This document shows positions 7,627 through 14,837 of a stretch of DNA of 31,049 nt, one piece after another. Position 1 is the first letter of the stretch, and every line of letters starts with the position of its first letter. The position numbers and the translations under genes were made by a program. The notes beneath the pieces are model-generated. The model was not told the DNA's origin. It worked only from the letters and a program-made list of their open reading frames with translations, and did not search any database. This DNA is from Helicobacteraceae bacterium UBA6016 (GTDB taxonomy: Bacteria; Campylobacterota; Campylobacteria; Campylobacterales; UBA6016): the NCBI GenBank assembly GCA_002428055.1, contig DIZY01000039.1, positions 7,224 through 38,272 on the forward strand. The letters run 5' to 3'.

Positions 7627-8691
7627 ATGTTTTATTGGCTTTACAGCTTTTACGGCGTAAACATTTTTCACTATATCACGGTTCGTGCGCTTATAGGTTT
7701 TTTTATAGCTTTTTTACTAACTATTGTGATGATGCCTAGTTTTATTCGTTGGGCAAAATCCAAAAAAATGAAACAGCCTATATATGCATTGGCTCCAGAG
7801 ACGCATCAGGGCAAGAAGAATACTCCGACGATGGGCGGACTCGTTTTTATGTCTGCAACACTACTTGCGGTTTTGCTATCGGCAAAGATGGACGACCTAT
7901 ATGTGCTCTCTTCTATTTTTTTGATGCTTGGCTTTATGGCGATAGGCTTGACTGATGATATAGGTAAAATATCCGGCGGTAAAAATGAGCTGGGGCTCTC
8001 AGCTAGAGGCAAGCTGTATGGGCAATTTTTTGTTGGAGTCGTCATTTCGTCGTTTATGTTTTTTTATTTAGATTTCCCAACCTCTTTTTATCTTCCTTTT
8101 TTTAAAAGCCCTCTTTTTGACATGGGTATTTTTGCTATTCCTTTTTGGGCGCTCGTTATTGTTGCAGCAAGCAATGCCGTCAACATTACGGACGGCTTGG
8201 ACGGTCTAGCTACGGTACCTAGTGTATTTGCTTTTTTCTCGCTCGGTATACTTATATATATCACCGGAAATGCCGTATTAAGTAGTTACCTTTTTATGCC
8301 AAAGGTCATAGGCGTCGGCGAACTTGCCGTTGTGGCGTTTTGCATGGTCGGTGCGCTTCTCGGCTTTTTATGGTACAACTCAAATCCGGCCGAAGTATTT
8401 ATGGGCGATAGCGGCAGTCTTCCGATAGGCGCCTTGATGGGTCTGCTTGCCATAGTGTCAAAAAGTGAGATTTTGCTCATTCTTATCGGCTTTATCTTTG
8501 TGCTTGAAACGATGTCGGTCATTATCCAGATAGCCTCTTTTAAATCGAGAGGCAAGCGGGTATTTTTGATGGCGCCGCTTCATCACCATTTTGAGATGAA
8601 AAAATGGGCTGAGAACAAAATAATCGTGCGGTTTTGGATAATTGCGTTGTTGTCGAATATCATTGCGCTACTAACTATTAAGATACGATAA
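7627..8691 (+). CDS. mraY: Phospho-N-acetylmuramoyl-pentapeptide transferase
   Basis: 354 aa polytopic membrane enzyme with about ten hydrophobic segments. It transfers phospho-MurNAc-pentapeptide from UDP to undecaprenyl phosphate, forming lipid I. Catalytic and substrate motifs seen: D110-D111 in LTDDIGK, NAVNITDGLDGLA around 183-195, FMGDSGSLPIG, and the HHH cluster in PLHHHFE. The ATG follows an agaggg Shine-Dalgarno. The stop overlaps the murD start (TAATG), so the two are translationally coupled. Confidence 0.97.
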   Translation: MFYWLYSFYGVNIFHYITVRALIGFFIAFLLTIVMMPSFIRWAKSKKMKQPIYALAPETHQGKKNTPTMGGLVFMSATLLAVLLSAKMDDLYVLSSIFLMLGFMAIGLTDDIGKISGGKNELGLSARGKLYGQFFVGVVISSFMFFYLDFPTSFYLPFFKSPLFDMGIFAIPFWALVIVAASNAVNITDGLDGLATVPSVFAFFSLGILIYITGNAVLSSYLFMPKVIGVGELAVVAFCMVGALLGFLWYNSNPAEVFMGDSGSLPIGALMGLLAIVSKSEILLILIGFIFVLETMSVIIQIASFKSRGKRVFLMAPLHHHFEMKKWAENKIIVRFWIIALLSNIIALLTIKIR

Positions 8692-9884
8692 TGACGCTAT
8701 TTGGATACGGCAAAACAACAAAGGCGATAGCCGAAAAATTTGGAAACTGTAGGGTTTTTGACGACAATATCAAAGAGATAAAGAGCGATGAAAAAGGTAA
8801 TACACTTTTTCCATCACACCTGTTTGACCCCGACTCAAGTCATTTGGAGGTAACAAGCCCCGGCATACCTCCGCACCACCCGCTCACGGCAAGTGCGGCG
8901 CATCTGATAAGCGAATATGACCTGTTTGCGGACAAGATGCCTTTTAGTATATGGATTAGCGGCACGAACGGCAAGACCACGACTACGCAGATGCTTCATC
9001 ATCTGCTTGAAAGGCGTGGAGCGGCGGTTGGCGGTAATATCGGCTCTCCGCTGGCTGAGATGGACGAAAACGCAAATATGTGGATACTTGAGACTAGCTC
9101 TTTTACGATGCACTATACCAAAAAAGCAAAGCCAAATATCTATCTACTGCTTCCAATTACGCCCGACCATGTAAGCTGGCACGGTAGCATGGAAGAGTAC
9201 GAGGCGGCAAAGCTAAAGCCGTTTGCTTCGATGAATGAGGGCGAGATGATAGTCGCTCCCTCAAAGTACAAAACTGTGCCGACAAACGGTTTTTTTGTCG
9301 GATATGATAGCGCCGAGGATTTGGCGGCATATTTTGATGTAGACGCCTCTAAACTGAAATTCAAAGGGGTGTTTCTCGTGGACGCTTTGATGGCGTTATC
9401 CGTAACAAAAGCGCTGTTTAACGAAGTGGATTATGAGCTTATCAACTCTTTTAATATCGATGGGCATAGGCAAGAAGAGTTTAGAGACTCTTTGGGGCGT
9501 CTTTGGGTGGACGATAGCAAAGCAACAAACCTTGATGCTACTATCGAGGCGGTCAAAAACTACGAAAATGGGCGCATACTTTTGCTTCTTGGCGGAGACG
9601 ATAAGGGGCAGGAGCTGACTCTTATGTTTGAGTTTTTGGCTGGCAAAAATATTGAAGTGTTTGCGATAGGCTCAAACGAAGAGAGAGTTGCCGATTTTTG
9701 CGCAAAATATAAAATAGCTTGTACGAAGTGCGGAGTTTTGCAAACTGCCGTCCTTGAAATGTCGAAAAAAATCGACAAAAACTCGGTTGGAATGCTCTCG
9801 CCTGCAGCAGCAAGTCTTGACCAATTCAGCGGCTACAAAGAGCGTGGAGAGAAATTTAAAGAGTTTGTTCTCGCCTTAAGCTAG
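8691..9884 (+). CDS. murD: UDP-N-acetylmuramoyl-L-alanine:D-glutamate ligase
   Basis: 397 aa, shorter than the E. coli enzyme (438). It adds D-Glu to UDP-MurNAc-L-Ala in the cytoplasm. The ATP-binding loop SGTNGKTTTTQ lies at residues 90-100. Mur-ligase features follow: ITPDHVSWHGSMEEY, WVDDSKATNLDAT and the C-terminal LLLGGDDKGQE and LSPAAASLDQF. The N-terminal Rossmann domain is compact. The start overlaps the mraY stop by one base. A terminator follows the stop, so mraY-murD is a complete small operon; the other mur genes are elsewhere. Confidence 0.94.
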   Translation: MTLFGYGKTTKAIAEKFGNCRVFDDNIKEIKSDEKGNTLFPSHLFDPDSSHLEVTSPGIPPHHPLTASAAHLISEYDLFADKMPFSIWISGTNGKTTTTQMLHHLLERRGAAVGGNIGSPLAEMDENANMWILETSSFTMHYTKKAKPNIYLLLPITPDHVSWHGSMEEYEAAKLKPFASMNEGEMIVAPSKYKTVPTNGFFVGYDSAEDLAAYFDVDASKLKFKGVFLVDALMALSVTKALFNEVDYELINSFNIDGHRQEEFRDSLGRLWVDDSKATNLDATIEAVKNYENGRILLLLGGDDKGQELTLMFEFLAGKNIEVFAIGSNEERVADFCAKYKIACTKCGVLQTAVLEMSKKIDKNSVGMLSPAAASLDQFSGYKERGEKFKEFVLALS

Positions 9885-9893
9885 TTTTTAAGT

Positions 9894-9922
9894 GGAAGCG
9901 ATTATAATTTCGCTTCCTTTTT
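9894..9922 (+). terminator. Intrinsic terminator after murD
   Basis: An 8-bp perfect stem (9894-9901 with 9910-9917) is followed by TTTTT. The 8-nt loop contains TATAAT (9903-9908), which may double as the -10 box for tRNA-Phe. Confidence 0.7.
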
Positions 9923-9935
9923 AGATTTCTAAATT

Positions 9936-10011
9936 GGCTCGATAGCTCAGTCGGTAGAGCAGCAGATTGAAAATCTGCGTGTCGGCAGTTCGATTCTGCC
10001 TCGAGCCACCA
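9936..10011 (+). tRNA. tRNA-Phe (anticodon GAA)
   Basis: A full cloverleaf: acceptor GGCTCGA paired with TCGAGCC, D-arm GCTC/GAGC, anticodon stem GCAGA/TCTGC with loop TTGAAAA (anticodon GAA), T-arm GGCAG/CTGCC with TTCGATT, discriminator A and an encoded CCA (10009-10011). It stands alone, downstream of the murD terminator. The accessory block begins immediately 3' of it. tRNA 3' ends are common integration sites. Confidence 0.97.
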
Positions 10012-10041
10012 CCCTCAAAACATTCAATCACAACATCATTT

Positions 10042-10069
10042 TTGACAATCAACCCAAATAATCCATAAT
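10042..10069 (+). promoter_or_regulatory. Possible sigma-70 promoter upstream of the toxin-antitoxin pair
   Basis: TTGACA (10042-10047), a 16-nt spacer and CATAAT (10064-10069). It lies 95 nt before the antitoxin ATG. A second pair of TATAAT boxes lies nearer the gene, inside a palindrome. Confidence 0.4.
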
Positions 10070-10120
10070 CTTCTCGCCGATAAACTACAAATACTTTTGA
10101 ATCACAAATAAGCCAAATAA

Positions 10121-10138
10121 GATATAATATAATATATC
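10121..10138. promoter_or_regulatory. Putative operator/-10 region of the toxin-antitoxin operon
   Basis: An 18-bp near-perfect palindrome (16 of 18 positions symmetrical) of the form GATATA...TATATC contains two overlapping TATAAT boxes (10123-10128 and 10128-10133). It lies 27 nt before the antitoxin ATG, where ribbon-helix-helix antitoxins usually bind to repress their own operon. AT-richness raises the chance of accidental symmetry. Confidence 0.45.
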
Positions 10139-10164
10139 CAAAAGAAACAACAAAGGCTAATACA

Positions 10165-10410
10165 ATGCAAGCAATGCCGGAACTAAACACAAAAAAAGCC
10201 CTTTTTTCTTTGCCGCCCGTAATATCAAATGAACTTGACGCAGTAGCCAAAGAGCTGCACAAACGAAAAAGCCATATCGTAGCGGAGGCTTTAGAGATGT
10301 ATTTTGACCATCTCGATTTGAAGCTAGCCAAAAAGCGATACGAAGATGTCAAAAGCGGCAAAGAGCAAACAATACCGCATAGTGAAGTGCTAAAAGAGCT
10401 AGGACTATAA
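10165..10410 (+). CDS. Ribbon-helix-helix antitoxin (RelB/CopG type)
   Basis: 81 aa. The N-terminal KKALFSLPPVISNEL followed by two helices and RKSHIVAEALEMYFD is a ribbon-helix-helix DNA-binding domain, with the strand at about residues 11-17. The lysine-rich C-terminal half is the expected toxin-neutralising tail. The ATG at 10165 follows AAAGG by 8 nt; a second ATG at 10174 is possible. The toxin gene starts 1 nt after its stop, the standard type II layout. In the family the antitoxin and toxin form a complex that represses the shared promoter; the palindrome at 10121-10138 is the obvious candidate site. Confidence 0.85.
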   Translation: MQAMPELNTKKALFSLPPVISNELDAVAKELHKRKSHIVAEALEMYFDHLDLKLAKKRYEDVKSGKEQTIPHSEVLKELGL

Positions 10411-10411
10411 C

Positions 10412-10699
10412 TTGCCTTATTCGCTAGAGTGGACGAAAAACGCACTTACAGACCTAAAAGCACTCGATAAACCGATAAAGGCATTTGTGGCAAACAGTCT
10501 TACGGAGTTTATAGATAGTTTTGACGCCGAGTACGAAAACAACCTTATCAAAACAGGCAAGATAAAAGCCCTAAAAGGCGAGTGGAGCGGATTTTATCGA
10601 CTCAAGCTCCGCACTTATAGGGTCATATATGCAAAAGAAGCGGATAAGCTCATAATCTTAATAGTCAGAATATCGCACCGTAAAGATGTTTATGAGTGA
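10412..10699 (+). CDS. RelE/ParE-superfamily toxin
   Basis: 95 aa with a TTG start (10412-10414); AGGA at 10401-10404 supports it and no ATG is near. The sequence shows the RelE/ParE fold order: YSLEWTKNALTDLKALDK, then GKIKALKGEWSGFYRLKLR, then TYRVIYAKE and the end strand ILIVRISHRKDVYE. RelE members cleave mRNA on the ribosome and ParE members inhibit gyrase. The basic C-terminal SHRKDVYE is RelE-like, but I cannot decide between them from sequence alone. It is coupled to the antitoxin upstream, and its stop overlaps the next small ORF (TGATG). Confidence 0.85.
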   Translation: MPYSLEWTKNALTDLKALDKPIKAFVANSLTEFIDSFDAEYENNLIKTGKIKALKGEWSGFYRLKLRTYRVIYAKEADKLIILIVRISHRKDVYE

Positions 10700-10872
10700 T
10701 GATGGATTATCTTAACGGAGTTAAAGGTGGCGGACAATGGGGCGGTGGAGCGGACTGCCTCCTAAGCTATAAAAAAGTAGCCTGTCCCCATTTATCAAAG
10801 TCGTATGAGTGGTATAGTAGTAAGCTGGAAGATATGATTTATGAGGTGTATCTTGGGGAGTTGTATGGGTGA
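10699..10872 (+). CDS. 57-aa hypothetical protein overlapping the toxin stop
   Basis: Reading from the ATG at 10699, which overlaps the toxin stop as TGATG, gives 57 codons ending at TGA 10870-10872. The start is glycine-rich (VKGGGQWGGGADC), with two cysteines and a tyrosine-rich acidic second half (SKSYEWYSSKLEDMIYEVYL). I recognise no family. The overlap suggests translational coupling to the toxin-antitoxin pair. Its base composition resembles the toxin genes, not the AT-rich gene that follows. It could be a real third component, a remnant of a longer gene, or chance. Confidence 0.4.
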   Translation: MMDYLNGVKGGGQWGGGADCLLSYKKVACPHLSKSYEWYSSKLEDMIYEVYLGELYG

Positions 10873-10914
10873 ATATGAGAACGGATGCTGTACAAGAGGA
10901 GCAAATTTTTTAAA

Positions 10915-13900
10915 ATGAGCAAAACAGAATTTCTGAAAACATTAATATTAACCACGGCAGCCTTAGACGAGCAGCTAGTGCTTAATATTATCAAGGAGTT
11001 TAGGCATTTAGATATATTGATAATAAACTATGCCACCGATAATTTAGATATTTTAAAACTACAAGAATTGGCTAAAAATTTTGATTTTGATAGCTTTGAC
11101 GCATATTCTCCGAAAACAAGAAATATAGATGAGATTGAGCTTAGATTATCGGACGCAAAAGAAAACAGCTTAGTTTTTATTATTGGACTTGAAAAGATAC
11201 TTATAAACACAACTGCAAACAAGTTTCAAATTAAAAGTGGTGATAAAATTTTTAATTTGCATTCATACGATAATATTGATTCTATTGGGATTATGTCTCT
11301 TATAGATGCGCTATATAAAAAGTTTAATTTTCATTTTTTATTTCTGGCACATACTAGCGTAGATGTTAGTGACAGGGTGGTTAATGATTTGGAGAAATAT
11401 GATATAGAAATTTTGAGCATTAAAAATGAAAGTGATAATTTACAAGAGATAGAAGCTGATATTTTTCAAACATTAAAAAATTCCCCATATGAAGACGCAT
11501 TGGAATTACTAGAAAAATATAAATCAGCGCTTGATGAGCGCTCCATCAGACATTTACAAGTAACGATTTGGCGGCAACATGGTTTTCAAGATAAGATAAT
11601 TAAATTTTTAACGACAAATTTTGAAATATTGCATGACAGCGAAAAAAAGCATTTGGCGGATTCGTACTATTTTGATGAAAAATACCATGAAGCATATGAG
11701 ATTGCAAGTTCAATTGCCCAGCATAATCCTATGCTGCTTGGCTTAAATACGCTTTTGTTAAAAACCGCAATAAAACTAAATAAATTTGAAGAAATATATG
11801 AGTCTGTTCTTGGCGTAGACAAAACGGATATAAAGGCGCTTGAAATAACTGCTGATTATTTTGAAAAACATAAAATTTTTGATAAAGCCATAAAGTTTTA
11901 CGAGAGGCTTTTTGGTATCACAAAAGAGCCGTATTATTTATTATTACTAGAAATACTTAGGTTTGAGCACAATAAACCAAAAAATGGACACATTGCAGAA
12001 CGGCAAATAGTAAGTGTTTTGTCAGCATATAGCGATGAGAATTTGGGTATTGAAAAAAGTTACAGGCTTGGAAGAATATGGTTCGATGTTTATAATAGCC
12101 CATATATGGCTTACTATCATTTTAATAATGTTTTAAAAATCTGCTACAACATTCACTCGATTGATGCTGCAAAATACCGTATGGAATTGCTTGCCAATCA
12201 TGGATATTCAAATAAAATAATCAAGACTGGGTATCAGAAAAAATATCCTGATAGGCTTCCGACAATTAGAATTAAAGAGCTGTTTAATAGTCTACTAATT
12301 CTTACATGTGACAAGACTGGCTACTTAAGCTGGCAAGAATTTATTGATAAAGCACAGACCAAAGATACATGGAAAAAATATTTAAGCGCTAGAACTATTA
12401 ATACACTGCGAGAAGTAGATAGCAAAATTAATATCAATGACATACATAAATCCATAATATTCAATGATTTTAAAGATAATGAACTAATAGAAATGATTAC
12501 ATTGTATAAAAAGGCATCCCTTTCGGATGAGCAAATAAATACAATCAAAGAATCGTCAGAGGCTATTATTGTACAGTCAAAAAATATTTTAGAACATATA
12601 TGGATTCGATACTATGTAGCTGATTTTTTTATTCATATAGGTGAAATGCAACTTGCCAATAATCATGCAATATCACTGTGGCATCTTGCTAATCACATTG
12701 ATGATTTTGAGGCGGCAAAAGTGGCTAGACTTTTGGGGACGCTTTCTTGGGGTGTGGCTCAATATAAAAATGGAAAAGAGATAGAGGGAATAGCCTGTAT
12801 AGCGGTAACAATAAAACATTTTATTGAAATACAAGAAATTGTCCCATTTCTTGAAGATGGATTAAAAATTATTAACATCTGGATTCAAAGCAATAAAGAA
12901 TTATTTTCCGAGGTTGATTTTGAATTTTTTATACAGTTTTTCAAGAGACTTACACCTAGAAATGCGAATCAAAATGAGGTGTATGAGTATATAGCCAAAA
13001 AAGACTGGAATGCTATATATAATTTGCTTGGCTATAAAGTCTATAATCCGGACAAATATGACTCCCAATGGGTAATAGATTTTTATTATTATGTAATTGC
13101 GACTGCACATTTAGAACATATAGCTGTAGATTTTGATTTAATAATGAATAATATTGACCGCCTTGTAGATGCATTCGCTATAAGAAAAGATCAGCGAGCT
13201 AAATTGCTATATTCTTTTGCCCATTTAATTTTCATGAACTCTGAAAATAAATATTTACCGGAAATAAGATGGAAAGCGTCATTAAAGTTGCTAAATATAT
13301 CCATTCAAGATTTGGAAGAAAAAAGGAAAACTCTTAAAAATACATATGAGAGAAGTTTTATATCAGATGACAGCAGGGGAATATACAAATTTTTTTTGCT
13401 AGTGAATCTTTTCCTATTTGAGAACGAACTATATTCTAGTGAAATAGAAAAAGTTACACTTATTAAAAATGTCATTAATGCATTTGATTATTTGTCTTTA
13501 CGCACTTTAAAAGAAACAAAAATAAATAAGGCAGGCTCACAAATTACCACTGAATTGGAAAGTTTGGAAAAAGAGTATTTACGGCTGACTGATGAACTCT
13601 CGCAATATAGTTTTATAAATTTTAAAGAGGCGTTTTTGACGACGGAATATGAAGAAAAAAGTAAACGCTATGCGGAACTTAGAAGAATTTTAGAAGAACA
13701 ACATCCTGTCTACATGAATGATTCATATTATGAAGAAATTCCAATGACAATCATTCAATCAAAAATGCATAATGATGAAATATATTATCAATATACTGAC
13801 ACAGAAATATTTGTCTGCTATTTGCTTATTACAAAAGATTTTATTGATTTTGGGCTTATTAAAAGCGAAGCCCATTTTGATAGGCAAGTTGTAAAAGATT

Positions 13901-14739
13901 TGGCTCAGCAAATTCAAAGTTTCTCGAATAAATCACAGTATGATATGAAGGATATTGAAAAATCATATTTTAGTTTGTCATCTCAGTATTTTAAACCTTT
14001 GCTTGCACATATACAAGAAAATAAATATAAAAAAGTTTATATAAATCATGACTTGTCGCTACCTTTAATTTCTTCAAATTTGATTAGATTGCGAGATGGG
14101 TGGTTGGTTGAGAGTGTGGATTCTATAGTCAATTTGGTAAATAAAAATTATTTTTTTGACAGAAACTCCAATGTTTCATGCAAATTTAGTATTGCCAATC
14201 TTGGCAAAGCGTCAGATAAACAGTTTCTTGAAACAAATAAATGGATAAACGCAAGTCAAATTAAAAATAATATCGAAGATTTTGAATGTAACTTAGTAAA
14301 TATTGCCGACAAAATGCGAAACAATGCATCAAACTCACTTTTAATAATCAGTCATGGCATTAAAGAGGAAAATAAAAATATCTTAACTGGCGCACTGTCT
14401 ATTGAGGGAGAGTTAAAAACATATACAGTTGATGATTTTAAATTTATTAATGGGCTGGAATGCGTATCTTTTTTGAGTTGCAGTGGGGGCTTATTGTCTA
14501 CTGGAGAACACGAAACAAGCAACGCCATAATAAATAATATTCTTTCTAAAAATGTCAATAGTGTAGTTTTATGTAGATGGGATGTGTTTTTGGAGCCATC
14601 ATTGAAAATATTCGAAGTAGTTTTAAATGCAAATGGGAATATTGATGAATCCCTAAATGCGGCTATTAAAAAATATTTGCAACAAAAGCAAAATTTGCAC
14701 CCAGTATTTTGGGCTGGTCTTGAGGTTTGGAAGAATTAG
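10915..14739 (+). CDS. Large helical-repeat protein with C-terminal CHAT protease domain
   Basis: 1274 aa from the ATG at 10915; an in-frame ATG at 10885 would add ten residues, but AAGAGGAG (10894-10901) precedes 10915. Three regions are visible. Residues 1-200 look like an alpha/beta domain with P-loop-NTPase-like strands (LKTLILTTA, DILIINYA, SLVFIIGLEKIL, HFLFLAHTS) but no Walker A. Residues 210-900 are almost all helical and TPR-like (paired helices such as DKAIKFYERLFG). Residues 950-1274 are a CHAT domain: H1147 in LLIISHG and C1189 in FLSCSGG, 42 apart, then NSVVLCRWDV and HPVFWAGLEVWKN. CHAT proteins are caspase/separase-like cysteine proteases, often bacterial defence effectors. The gene is very AT-rich compared with both sides, suggesting transfer. 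Substrate and trigger are unknown. Confidence 0.85.
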   Translation: MSKTEFLKTLILTTAALDEQLVLNIIKEFRHLDILIINYATDNLDILKLQELAKNFDFDSFDAYSPKTRNIDEIELRLSDAKENSLVFIIGLEKILINTTANKFQIKSGDKIFNLHSYDNIDSIGIMSLIDALYKKFNFHFLFLAHTSVDVSDRVVNDLEKYDIEILSIKNESDNLQEIEADIFQTLKNSPYEDALELLEKYKSALDERSIRHLQVTIWRQHGFQDKIIKFLTTNFEILHDSEKKHLADSYYFDEKYHEAYEIASSIAQHNPMLLGLNTLLLKTAIKLNKFEEIYESVLGVDKTDIKALEITADYFEKHKIFDKAIKFYERLFGITKEPYYLLLLEILRFEHNKPKNGHIAERQIVSVLSAYSDENLGIEKSYRLGRIWFDVYNSPYMAYYHFNNVLKICYNIHSIDAAKYRMELLANHGYSNKIIKTGYQKKYPDRLPTIRIKELFNSLLILTCDKTGYLSWQEFIDKAQTKDTWKKYLSARTINTLREVDSKININDIHKSIIFNDFKDNELIEMITLYKKASLSDEQINTIKESSEAIIVQSKNILEHIWIRYYVADFFIHIGEMQLANNHAISLWHLANHIDDFEAAKVARLLGTLSWGVAQYKNGKEIEGIACIAVTIKHFIEIQEIVPFLEDGLKIINIWIQSNKELFSEVDFEFFIQFFKRLTPRNANQNEVYEYIAKKDWNAIYNLLGYKVYNPDKYDSQWVIDFYYYVIATAHLEHIAVDFDLIMNNIDRLVDAFAIRKDQRAKLLYSFAHLIFMNSENKYLPEIRWKASLKLLNISIQDLEEKRKTLKNTYERSFISDDSRGIYKFFLLVNLFLFENELYSSEIEKVTLIKNVINAFDYLSLRTLKETKINKAGSQITTELESLEKEYLRLTDELSQYSFINFKEAFLTTEYEEKSKRYAELRRILEEQHPVYMNDSYYEEIPMTIIQSKMHNDEIYYQYTDTEIFVCYLLITKDFIDFGLIKSEAHFDRQVVKDLAQQIQSFSNKSQYDMKDIEKSYFSLSSQYFKPLLAHIQENKYKKVYINHDLSLPLISSNLIRLRDGWLVESVDSIVNLVNKNYFFDRNSNVSCKFSIANLGKASDKQFLETNKWINASQIKNNIEDFECNLVNIADKMRNNASNSLLIISHGIKEENKNILTGALSIEGELKTYTVDDFKFINGLECVSFLSCSGGLLSTGEHETSNAIINNILSKNVNSVVLCRWDVFLEPSLKIFEVVLNANGNIDESLNAAIKKYLQQKQNLHPVFWAGLEVWKN

Positions 14740-14784
14740 GTATAGCATCAAAAAAGCTCCCACACTCCACGCACACAATCAACC

Positions 14785-14813
14785 TTGACAATAACACCAA
14801 ATATATATATAAT
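14785..14813 (+). promoter_or_regulatory. Perfect sigma-70 consensus promoter for the AAA ATPase gene
   Basis: TTGACA (14785-14790), exactly 17 nt, then TATAAT (14808-14813). The predicted start near 14820 leaves a leader of about 18 nt containing AAAGGA before the ATG at 14838. A full consensus match is unusual in a genome where few other genes here show a -35 box. Confidence 0.75.
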
Positions 14814-14837
14814 CGTCCTTGTATAAAAGGATAAACT

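Noticed and set aside
9921..10445. 174-codon open frame on the minus strand running through tRNA-Phe and the antitoxin gene
   Set aside because: Its N-terminal-distal part is the reverse complement of a real tRNA and the rest lies antisense to the antitoxin. It has no Shine-Dalgarno and no recognisable domain, and is a typical tRNA-derived false ORF.
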